DNA from: a virus
Direction: 5' to 3' (one strand)
DNA: 20,342 nucleotides
IMG/VR virus record: IMGVR_UViG_3300030943_000200
Location: 1 to 20,342 of that record
Made by a program: the position numbers and the translations under genes
In this document: piece by piece, positions 1 to 5,470 of the stretch
Numbering within the stretch: the first letter of the stretch is position 1
Layout of the letters: each line of letters starts with the position of its first letter
Notes under the pieces: model-generated
What the model saw: the letters and a program-made list of their open reading frames with translations, nothing else
Database searches by the model: none
What the model was told of the DNA's origin: nothing

Positions 1-1
1 G

Positions 2-511
2 GCACAAGAAGGTGACTACATTATTTTGGTTGACGACGCCGACGGCATGATCGTCGTTGCGCCGAAAGCACGTTTCGAAGAAAAGTACCGGATTTATGAA
101 GCCTCCGAAGAGTCCGACGAATCCAAATCAAACACAGTCAAACCGACCTTCGAATCCACCGAAAACCGTCTCCTGAACGCATTCCCGCGTCCGGACGCGC
201 TGAACGAGATCTATTCAACCGGAGATGTCGACCACCGCGGTGTTCCGGTGAACTACTCCATCCAGCGTGGCGATCACTCCATCATGGGAATGACGGGCAT
301 CCTGTTCGAAAAAGGATTCATCGAGGAGGACGATTACCAGGAAGGCGTAGAGGACACTGACCTGCTCGAAATGGTTCACGATCGTCTGCTATCGCTGAAC
401 GGCTATATCGTAGATGGGTCTGAGATCGGAGAAGCAATCCTCGCTGTAGCGGATGCGATTAGATGCCTGTTGCGGTACAGAGATCGCTGCCGCGAATCCA
501 GCGAGGATTAA
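2..511 (+). CDS. Phage accessory protein, 5'-truncated (possible Tad/Acb-type small-protein relative)
   Basis: The reading frame is open to the left edge (it begins AQEGDYIILVDDADG before the first possible start), so the N-terminus lies outside the window. The visible ~169 residues have two parts. The first ~35 residues (GDYIILVDDADGMIVVAPKARFEEKY) look like the end of a small phage domain usually seen as 'GDWIV...G..Y...P..FE..Y'. An acidic/polar linker follows. The C-terminal part reads DLLEMVHDRLLSLN, then AILAVADAIRCLLRYRDRCRES. This helix pair resembles small phage proteins of the 'GVNG..LL.IV.DRL..FQ...A...L..AL..L..R' type. Function is not established by the sequence. The gene ends just before a 340-base non-coding block. 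The coding call is secure; the family resemblance is by eye only. Confidence 0.7.
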   Translation, partial: AQEGDYIILVDDADGMIVVAPKARFEEKYRIYEASEESDESKSNTVKPTFESTENRLLNAFPRPDALNEIYSTGDVDHRGVPVNYSIQRGDHSIMGMTGILFEKGFIEEDDYQEGVEDTDLLEMVHDRLLSLNGYIVDGSEIGEAILAVADAIRCLLRYRDRCRESSED

Positions 512-517
512 CTTCTA

Positions 518-535
518 GCCGCGCACGCGCGCGGC
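518..535 (+). other. GC-rich hairpin just upstream of tRNA-like element
   Basis: GCCGCGC (518-524) is perfectly complementary to GCGCGGC (529-535), with loop ACGC. It lies 7 bases after the stop of the first gene. No T-run follows, so it is not a standard intrinsic terminator. It could protect or process the RNA that follows. Confidence 0.6.
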
Positions 536-539
536 ACAT

Positions 540-652
540 GGGGCGTTTAGCTTAGGAGCTGCTGCAGCAGCTCCACGGAAGAGCAACCGCAAGGTGTCGG
601 AGTATCGGGCCGACTGCGGGAAGGGTGCCGGTTTGAATCCGGCAGCACCCCA
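540..652 (+). ncRNA. tRNA-like RNA element with enlarged D and anticodon regions
   Basis: The tRNA features are as follows. Acceptor strand GGGCGTT (541-547) pairs with AGCACCC (644-650) with one C-A mismatch, and G540 can pair with C651. U8-A9 equivalents are T548-A549. A textbook D arm GCTC / CACGGAA / GAGC occupies 570-584. The T arm GCCGG / TTTGAAT / CCGGC (627-643) abuts the acceptor strand exactly as in tRNA. Two things are abnormal. About 20 extra bases sit in the D-arm region, and 555-574 is a perfect 20-base palindrome. The anticodon loop position (591-615) holds 25 bases instead of 7, including a hairpin GTCGG (596-600) / CCGAC (610-614). Removing 20 + 18 bases leaves a 73-nt tRNA-sized core. 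No anticodon with U33 is evident in the 7-nt loop position and CCA is not encoded, so decoding function is doubtful. It could be a tRNA mimic, a degraded tRNA or a tRNA-derived attachment sequence. Confidence 0.42.
555..574. repeat. Perfect 20-base palindrome inside the tRNA-like element
   Basis: GGAGCTGCTGCAGCAGCTCC is identical to its own reverse complement. It lies in the D-arm region of the tRNA-like element. It could form a hairpin in RNA, a cruciform in DNA or a dimeric protein site. Confidence 0.7.
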
Positions 653-680
653 CATAGTACCTTCTTCCTTCCATCCCAGC

Positions 681-698
681 GGAGCGCTTCGGCGCTTC
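681..698 (+). other. UUCG-tetraloop hairpin
   Basis: AGCGC (683-687) and GCGCT (692-696) close the very stable C(UUCG)G tetraloop at 687-692. The stem extends to G681-C698 through one G-T wobble. Its 3' strand overlaps the left arm (695-706) of the larger inverted repeat that follows, so the two structures would be mutually exclusive. Confidence 0.55.
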
Positions 699-828
699 GC
701 GATGAGAATCAGCACGGGGTCGGGGGACGCGCTGTGACAAGCAGCGGCTCTCGCGGGCAGGTCGGGCCCGCACCGGATGGTTTTTCTTCTTTTTCCCATC
801 CGCTCCCCGTGCGCTCCTCATCGCGAAG
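695..828 (+). ncRNA. Long branched inverted repeat / candidate structured RNA
   Basis: CTTCGCGATGAG (695-706) is perfectly complementary to CTCATCGCGAAG (817-828). After a 5/4-base internal loop, GCACGGGG (712-719) pairs with CCCCGTGC (805-812). Inside this 20-bp outer stem are three smaller hairpins: CGCTG/CAGCG (730-734/742-746), GCGGGC/GCCCGC (753-758/766-771) and CGGATGG/CCATCCG (774-780/796-802). The last has a pyrimidine-rich loop. No gene is convincing here. The block ends 10 bases before the ribosome binding site of the 40-residue gene at 851. It could be a leader or regulatory RNA, a stand-alone ncRNA or a DNA structure. No known riboswitch was recognised. Confidence 0.55.
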
Positions 829-850
829 CATCGAACTGGAGGAAACCAAC

Positions 851-973
851 ATGGAAAAGCGATACGGCACGCTGATGATCAGCATCTATCTCACAATAGC
901 GACCATACGCCGCCGCATCGCGCACCGGAAAGGGGGCATTCATGCTCTGCAAAAAGTGCGGAAAACAGATTGA
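851..973 (+). CDS. Small basic 40-residue protein
   Basis: The gene starts at ATG 851, with GGAGG at 838-842 eight bases upstream. An earlier in-frame start at 734 is rejected because it lies inside the structured block and has no ribosome binding site. The product MEKRYGTLMISIYLTIATIR... has a short hydrophobic stretch near residues 7-19 followed by an Arg/Lys-rich half, so it may associate with membrane or nucleic acid. Its 3' end overlaps the next gene by 32 bases in another frame, which argues for translational coupling. No family was recognised. Confidence 0.5.
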   Translation: MEKRYGTLMISIYLTIATIRRRIAHRKGGIHALQKVRKTD

Positions 974-1331
974 GTTTATCGAGATGTCGAACGGCAAGAA
1001 GATGCCGGTCGATGCGCAGAAGGTATACGTGCGCGAAGATCCGGACGGATTAGTGCAGGCAATCAAAGTGATTGGCCGATATGGTCACCAATTCAATGCG
1101 ATTTATGCCAATCAGGGCGCGCCGGGCACGGTGAAGGAGTACCAAACCCATTGGCCGAACTGCGCAGATGGAATAACACGCACAGCGAAGCTAAGCCAGA
1201 TGGAATGGCGCAAGCGGCAGAATGAAACCCGGCCGGCGCGCGCGACGAAGTCCAGCACGCATCATCCGCATGGAGACACGCTCCGCAAGAAGGAGCTGCC
1301 TCCAATAGACAAGCAAATAGCGCTGTTTTAG
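942..1331 (+). CDS. Zinc-finger hypothetical protein with C-terminal clamp-binding-like peptide
   Basis: The 129-residue protein begins with a CxxC knuckle (MLCKKCGKQIEF). A likely second half-site (WPNCADG) lies about 60 residues later, suggesting a small zinc-binding fold. The region after residue ~85 is polar and probably disordered. The last residues are DKQIALF, which fits the QLxLF peptide that docks proteins on the bacterial sliding clamp (DnaN). That fits a role near replicating DNA but is inference. The start ATG 942 has a GGGGG-type ribosome binding site at 931-935. Confidence 0.7.
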   Translation: MLCKKCGKQIEFIEMSNGKKMPVDAQKVYVREDPDGLVQAIKVIGRYGHQFNAIYANQGAPGTVKEYQTHWPNCADGITRTAKLSQMEWRKRQNETRPARATKSSTHHPHGDTLRKKELPPIDKQIALF

Positions 1332-1369
1332 TGCATTGCATATCAAAAACAAAAAAAGGAGAAAAACAC

Positions 1370-1729
1370 ATGGAAACGGAGAGAAACCTTGCTCACATCG
1401 GCCAGAGCATCAAAAGGGTGCGGAAAGCCGCTGGAGAAACACAACAGCAGCTGGGCGAAGCGGTTGGCGTCGTGCAGCAGAGCGTCGCGGCGTGGGAGGC
1501 AGCGCGTTGCATGCCGGATCTGCAATCGTTGATCAACATCGCGAAGCATTACAACATCACCACTGACGCACTGCTGGGCCTCGGAGGCTCACTGCCGGAT
1601 TTGGAACACGGGAACCTGAACGAATTGCGCGAGAATATGGAGCTCGCGCGCAAACTGCCGGAGGAGCTGCGCGCCAGCATCCTCGCATTGATCAGGCTCG
1701 ATCGCGCCGGTCTGCAGATCGCAAGTTAA
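1370..1729 (+). CDS. XRE-family HTH transcriptional regulator
   Basis: This 119-residue protein has a Cro/CI-type helix-turn-helix at about residues 8-65. It contains IGQSIKRVRKAAGETQQQLGEAVGVVQQSVAAWEAARCMPDLQSLINIAKHYNI with the usual Q-x3-A...V-x-x-WE spacing, followed by 'TTDALLG'. The C-terminal third is helical. ATG 1370 is preferred over GTG 1331 because AAGGAG (1357-1362) precedes it at normal spacing. It lies immediately upstream of the repeat-rich putative origin. Proteins of this type are phage repressors or regulators of the early region; the operator is not identified, though the inverted repeats downstream are candidates. Confidence 0.85.
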   Translation: METERNLAHIGQSIKRVRKAAGETQQQLGEAVGVVQQSVAAWEAARCMPDLQSLINIAKHYNITTDALLGLGGSLPDLEHGNLNELRENMELARKLPEELRASILALIRLDRAGLQIAS

Positions 1730-1745
1730 TCTTCTTATATATATG

Positions 1746-1778
1746 CAAGGGCGAAAAGATCTATTTTTTTCGCCCTTG
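1746..1778. repeat. 12-bp inverted repeat downstream of XRE regulator (terminator-like)
   Basis: CAAGGGCGAAAA (1746-1757) pairs perfectly with TTTTCGCCCTTG (1767-1778). It starts 17 bases after the XRE stop. The T-run lies inside the stem rather than after it, so it is not a canonical intrinsic terminator. It may still end transcription, or it may belong to the origin repeat cluster. Confidence 0.6.
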
Positions 1779-1804
1779 TATACGGTGATAACAATTCGTG
1801 TAAA

Positions 1805-1823
1805 GCATGTAAGCAGTACATGC
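1805..1823. repeat. Inverted repeat in putative origin
   Basis: GCATGTA (1805-1811) and TACATGC (1817-1823) are perfect reverse complements around AGCAG. This is one of a series of repeats between the XRE gene and the replication initiator. It could be an operator or an iteron-like site. Confidence 0.55.
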
Positions 1824-1836
1824 CAGCACCTGCAAC

Positions 1837-1851
1837 CACATCGCAGATGTG
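1837..1851. repeat. Inverted repeat in putative origin
   Basis: CACATC (1837-1842) and GATGTG (1846-1851) are perfect reverse complements around GCA. This short palindrome is typical of a dimer binding site and lies within the repeat cluster upstream of the Rep gene. Confidence 0.5.
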
Positions 1852-1877
1852 AATAGTAATATCGTTCCCTAGCAGCA

Positions 1878-1949
1878 GGCGGTGGGCAGAGTGGGCAATG
1901 CGGATAAGTCTAACGCCCTTATCCACATTGTCTCACGCTATCCACCGCC
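1878..1949. other. Candidate replication origin (nested inverted repeats with DnaA boxes)
   Basis: An outer repeat GGCGGTGG (1878-1885) / CCACCGCC (1942-1949) encloses an inner repeat CAATGCGGATAAG (1896-1908) / CTTATCCACATTG (1918-1930). The inner pair is 13 bp with one mismatch and a 9-base spacer. The inner right arm carries TTATCCACA (1919-1927), a perfect DnaA box. The left arm carries the inverted near-match TTATCCGCA (1899-1907 on the opposite strand). The structure sits 39 bases upstream of the HUH replication initiator, the usual position for a Rep nick/binding site. The nick position cannot be read from the sequence. Confidence 0.6.
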
Positions 1950-1987
1950 ACCCCCGTGGCAAAAAAAACACAAACGGAGGCAAGAAC

Positions 1988-3019
1988 GTGAAAAAGCGAC
2001 AGTACGCAGCAGAGCGCTATGAAGATCTCTACAGCGTTGATGGCGAACGCGAGCTGCGAGATTCTATTTCACGGTTTGTCACGACATACTGCGGAAAAAC
2101 CAACTACGCCGGAAATATGCTGGAATTTGACGGGTATGCCCTATGGAACACACACGCCCAGGTGATCGAGGCGAATAAAGCGCGACGCGAGCAGAGTGCG
2201 AAGGTGATCCAGAACCGCAACCATCAGAAGGCAGAGCGGAAGATCATACAGCTTATTCATGAGAATTTTAAGACAGGCGATCTTGAAATGATGGCATCGT
2301 TTGCAAAAGAGCCGGAAAACGGAAAAGAGGCACGCCGTGCATTGGATTGGTTTGTTCGTGAGTTGCGGGAAATATACAAAGAGCAGGGTGTCGAGCTGAG
2401 ATACCTTTACGTTGACGAATCCGAAGGGAAAGACGGGGAGCCGCTGCGCTTCCACTACCACATCTTCATGAATCTCGACGGAGTGATAAACCGCGACATG
2501 GTGGAAGACCTATGGCGGTCTCGCTTTGGGATCGCAAATGGGACACGCCTGTTTGAAACAGAGTTCGGGCTGACAGGATTCTCAAAGTATGTTCTCAAAG
2601 CCTCGCTGGCCGTGAAGAACCGCAGAAAGTGGAACTGTAGCAGAAACATGCGAAAGCCGGAAGAGCGCCGCAGCACCCGGCTTCCAAACGGAAAGACTCT
2701 GACCAAGAAACGCATGCAGGATTTACTTGAAAACAGGCTGGATCCGCGCAAATTTTTCGAAGACGCATTTCAGGGATACCGCTTTATTGACATACGCTCC
2801 AAAAGTTCGGAATTCGTCGGCGGCGTCTATCTCTATGTGCGGATGCGCAAAATACATGAGTCGGACAGTCGGACACCAAGTGCGTGCGCGCCCATGCGCA
2901 CACACGCGCACCAATATCAAAGCAGTAGCAACGCCCGACAACGCAGCAGCGGCGCGGGCGGCATGCCGGATTCTGATCCGGACAATCGGACAAAAAGAAA
3001 CGGAGTAAAAAATGAATAG
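1988..3019 (+). CDS. rep: HUH-type replication initiator (Rep, ORF2/G2P-like endonuclease)
   Basis: The 343-residue protein is a probable strand-nicking initiator. The metal-binding HUH motif is H156-Y157-H158 (FHYHIFMNLDG), preceded by a long helix and strand (ALDWFVRELREIYKEQGVELRYLYVDE). This is the typical order of rolling-circle replication proteins. The following GFSKYVLKAS carries a single candidate catalytic tyrosine, Y201. N-terminal residues 35-70 (CGKTNYAGNMLEFDGYALW...KARRE) are conserved-looking but of unknown role. The last ~55 residues are low-complexity and polar. GTG 1988 is chosen because GGAGG (1976-1980) lies 7 bases upstream; the open frame upstream runs through the origin repeats. 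It overlaps the next gene by 8 bases. Confidence 0.8.
   Translation: MKKRQYAAERYEDLYSVDGERELRDSISRFVTTYCGKTNYAGNMLEFDGYALWNTHAQVIEANKARREQSAKVIQNRNHQKAERKIIQLIHENFKTGDLEMMASFAKEPENGKEARRALDWFVRELREIYKEQGVELRYLYVDESEGKDGEPLRFHYHIFMNLDGVINRDMVEDLWRSRFGIANGTRLFETEFGLTGFSKYVLKASLAVKNRRKWNCSRNMRKPEERRSTRLPNGKTLTKKRMQDLLENRLDPRKFFEDAFQGYRFIDIRSKSSEFVGGVYLYVRMRKIHESDSRTPSACAPMRTHAHQYQSSSNARQRSSGAGGMPDSDPDNRTKRNGVKNE
2860..2981. repeat. Cluster of short direct and inverted repeats in the 3' end of rep
   Basis: GTCGGACA is tandemly duplicated at 2860-2875. TGCGC (2885-2889) pairs with GCGCA (2896-2900), enclosed by GTGCG (2880-2884) / CGCAC (2907-2911). CCGGAT (2966-2971) pairs with ATCCGG (2976-2981). 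The encoded protein tail is low-complexity, so DNA or RNA structure may be what is retained here. Confidence 0.45.
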
Positions 3020-4475
3020 CCAAATCGTTTACCTCGATGTGAGGTCTCTTACTGCGCATCCTGATAACCCGCGCAAGGATTTGGGCGACCTGAAGGAGCT
3101 TGCTGAAAGCATCTGGCAGAATGGCGTGCTGCAAAACCTGACGGTTGTCAAAGATGACACGAATATCAACGTGCTGGGGACGGAACACCAGTATTACCGA
3201 ATTGTGATCGGGCACCGGCGCGCGGCAGCTGCGAAGCTGGCGGGCGTTGAAACGGTACCGTGCATCATCAGCACCATGAGCCCACGAGAGCAGGTTGAAA
3301 CTATGCTGATGGAAAACATGCAGCGCAGCGACCTGACTGTGCTCGAGCAGGCACACGGGTTCCAGATGATGCTGGACTTCGGCTCTTCGATCGATGAGGT
3401 TGCGCAGCGCACGGGGTTCTCGCCCAGCACGGTGCGGCGCCGCGTCAAGCTCATGGAGCTCGACCAGAAGCATCTGGAAAAGGCGGTTGCGCGCGGCGGC
3501 AGCCTGATGGACTACATGGAGCTAGACAAAATCGAGGATGCGGAACTGCGCGACAAGGTTCTTTGCTCCATCGGTACCGAAAACTTCAAGGCGACGCTTA
3601 TGAGCGCGCTACGTGCAGAGAAAAGCAAGGCGCGGATGATCGATTGGGAAGCGGACGTCGCGACCTTTGCTGAAAAGATCGAGAAGCGCAATTTCATCGG
3701 CGAAGAAGCGTTTCCGATGGACTACATCCGTAATTACGCGGAGTGGAATACGAAAGATGACACCATTGAAGTTCCTGCCGATGCTGACAAGGTCAGATAC
3801 TTCTACGTGGTCGGCCGCGATCAAATCGACCTCTACAGCGAGCATATTGAAAGGGCTAATTCGGCTGATGAAGCGCGAAAAGTTGCCGATGATGAGTTCC
3901 GAAAAATCAAAGCTCAGCTAAGCGGAATATCTGACGGGCATTACGAACTTCGCATGGGTTTCGTGCGTAATTTCTCAGGGGCAAAGAAACACATGCCGGA
4001 GATATCCAAACTCGTTGGTATCGCGATCATTGGAGACGGTAAATATCACGGCAATGAGCCCATAAGCCCCTACGCACTGGAACATCTGTTTGGCTTGCAA
4101 ATCGAAGATGACATTCCCTATTCGGAGTTGTACGTGCTTCTGGAGGACTTTTTTAAGGATAAGCCGGAACACACGATGTTTGCCTTGGCATATGCCGCAC
4201 TGGATAAGCAAAGAGGGTATTTCACGAACATTTGGAACAAGGATATGGTCCGTTTCCAATGCGTGCACGAAGAAAACACGCAACTGGACATGCTTTATTA
4301 TTTCCTCAATCTGATTGGCTACGAGATGTCGGATGAAGAACGCGAAATGCAGTATGGTACGCACCCGCTTTTGGAGAAGGTTGAGGAATCAGAGCAGTCT
4401 GAACCTTCCCGCGCGATCGATGACATCGAAGACTATGACGATGATGATGAAGATGAGGGTGATGCAGATGCCTAA
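3012..4475 (+). CDS. ParB/Spo0J-like DNA-binding protein with acidic tail
   Basis: The 487-residue protein has the ParB N-terminal CTPase fold. It shows IVYLDVRSLTAHPDNPRKDLGDLKELAESI (residues 5-34), then IVIGHRRAAAAKLAG with the nucleotide-binding G67-x-R69-R70, and ENMQR (101-105, the ENIQR motif). A helix-turn-helix (IDEVAQRTGFSPSTVRRRVKLMEL, ~127-150) follows. The large C-terminal half is not recognised and ends in a highly acidic DDIEDYDDDDEDEGDADA tail. ParB proteins bind parS-like DNA and slide as clamps. No ParA is in the window, so a partition role is unproven; phage ParB-like proteins can also be regulators or nucleases. It overlaps rep by 8 bases and the next gene by 8 bases. Confidence 0.85.
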   Translation: MNSQIVYLDVRSLTAHPDNPRKDLGDLKELAESIWQNGVLQNLTVVKDDTNINVLGTEHQYYRIVIGHRRAAAAKLAGVETVPCIISTMSPREQVETMLMENMQRSDLTVLEQAHGFQMMLDFGSSIDEVAQRTGFSPSTVRRRVKLMELDQKHLEKAVARGGSLMDYMELDKIEDAELRDKVLCSIGTENFKATLMSALRAEKSKARMIDWEADVATFAEKIEKRNFIGEEAFPMDYIRNYAEWNTKDDTIEVPADADKVRYFYVVGRDQIDLYSEHIERANSADEARKVADDEFRKIKAQLSGISDGHYELRMGFVRNFSGAKKHMPEISKLVGIAIIGDGKYHGNEPISPYALEHLFGLQIEDDIPYSELYVLLEDFFKDKPEHTMFALAYAALDKQRGYFTNIWNKDMVRFQCVHEENTQLDMLYYFLNLIGYEMSDEEREMQYGTHPLLEKVEESEQSEPSRAIDDIEDYDDDDEDEGDADA

Positions 4476-5052
4476 AAACATTGCGCTGGAGTATGCAGAA
4501 GGCGCGCGCGGCATCGACCGAAAGACACTCAACATCCTCGGCGGCTCTTGGGACTGTCCAGAGAACGCGATCGAAGCGCTGATGCAACGCGTAGCCGCCG
4601 GGCGGGATATCTTCGATCACGGCGAGGCCATCGGAAAAGCGGTCACGCTCTATCAGCCGTACGCCTCATTCATGGCGGTGAATGAAAAGTTCAACGAAAC
4701 GCGCAGCTGGAGCACGAAGTATCGCGGGACGGTATTCATCCACGCAGGCAAGCGGCTGCCCGCGCCGAGATCTGCGGAGGAGGCGCACGCGCAGGAGCTA
4801 CTGCGCGGATCCGCGTATCTATCGGACACCCCGCTGCAGAACCTTCCCCGCGGCGCGCTGATCAGCTGCGGCACCCTGGTCGATTGTGTGCTGATGGACG
4901 CAGCGTTCTGTGCGCGGATGGAGGACACCCGCGAGCTTCAACTCGGTTGGTATTCACCTGGCCGATACGCGTGGAAGTTTGAAAACATGCAGCCGCTGCC
5001 GGAGATCGTTCCGATGCAGGGGCAGCTAAGCTTATGGGATGTGAGGATTTGA
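4468..5052 (+). CDS. ASCH-domain protein
   Basis: The 194-residue product has an ~55-residue N-terminal helical extension. An ASCH (PUA-like, RNA-binding beta-barrel) domain follows: AVTLYQPYASFMAVNEKFNETRSWSTKYRGTVFIHAGKRLP, then PRGALISCGTLVDCVLMD, and LGWYSPGRYAWKFENMQPL. The Q-P-Y/W-A...E-R-x-W...RG...IHA pattern is characteristic. The C-terminus is QGQLSLWDVRI, where QLSLW resembles the sliding-clamp-binding peptide QLxLF. ATG 4468 is used because it follows a GAGGG ribosome binding site and overlaps the ParB stop; longer in-frame versions would run into the ParB acidic tail. Phage ASCH proteins are thought to act on modified nucleosides or RNA; the substrate is unknown here. Confidence 0.8.
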   Translation: MPKNIALEYAEGARGIDRKTLNILGGSWDCPENAIEALMQRVAAGRDIFDHGEAIGKAVTLYQPYASFMAVNEKFNETRSWSTKYRGTVFIHAGKRLPAPRSAEEAHAQELLRGSAYLSDTPLQNLPRGALISCGTLVDCVLMDAAFCARMEDTRELQLGWYSPGRYAWKFENMQPLPEIVPMQGQLSLWDVRI

Positions 5053-5399
5053 TGATGGCACAAGAAAAGACACTCTATGAACTGATCAACATCGCAAACG
5101 GCGTGCAAACGCTGGTTATCTCCACTAACGACAAGAAGCTGGCACGGCAGATGTACCAGAAGCAGTTCCGCTCAAGCGGCACAACCCCGCGCGTGTTCGT
5201 CAACGGTGTGAAGCTGACCATATCTGAGGGTGACAAACTCTTCATTGATGCGAATGAAGCAAGCCCGTGGCGCGGTAACAAGTCGGGGACAGCAGAAGGC
5301 AAGAAAACACCACCGAAGTACACCGACAGACATACATTAATTGCCAAAGAAAAAACGCGTACATGCCACAAGCAACCCCGTGGGGGCGGGCAAGTGTAG
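5052..5399 (+). CDS. Hypothetical small protein
   Basis: The 115-residue product begins MMAQEKTLYELINIANGVQTLVISTNDKKLARQMYQKQFRSSG. It has a compact predicted alpha/beta N-terminal half and a basic, disordered C-terminal half rich in Lys, Thr and Gly. The start overlaps the previous stop in TGATG (5050-5054), indicating translational coupling. ATG 5055 is an equally possible start. No family was recognised. Confidence 0.6.
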   Translation: MMAQEKTLYELINIANGVQTLVISTNDKKLARQMYQKQFRSSGTTPRVFVNGVKLTISEGDKLFIDANEASPWRGNKSGTAEGKKTPPKYTDRHTLIAKEKTRTCHKQPRGGGQV

Positions 5400-5470
5400 C
5401 CTAACGGCGGTATCTTTCAAGCATGGCACGTTTGAGGGGCTTCAAAGACTGATTGAAACGGGGTGTAGAC

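Noticed and set aside
540-652. Selenocysteine tRNA (8-bp acceptor plus 5-bp T stem, long arms)
   Set aside because: The acceptor/T lengths fit, but no TCA anticodon exists anywhere between 540 and 626 and the D arm is not of the 6-bp selenocysteine type.
540-652. tRNA-His (G-1:C73 pair and a GTG triplet at 594-596)
   Set aside because: GTG is not in a 7-base loop closed by a 5-bp stem and no U33 precedes it.
695-828. Retron or group II intron RNA
   Set aside because: No reverse transcriptase gene is present in the window, and the size and layout do not match an intron.
734-850. N-terminal extension of the 40-residue gene
   Set aside because: It lies inside the structured block with no ribosome binding site, while ATG 851 has a good one.
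1746-1778. Canonical rho-independent terminator
   Set aside because: The T-run is within the stem rather than after it; kept only as an inverted repeat.
1898-1987. N-terminal extension of Rep
   Set aside because: It would overlap the DnaA-box repeat; GTG 1988 has GGAGG at the right distance.
2784-3473. Minus-strand open frame of 229 codons
   Set aside because: It is antisense to rep and parB, which have clear family motifs, and has no ribosome binding site or recognisable domain.
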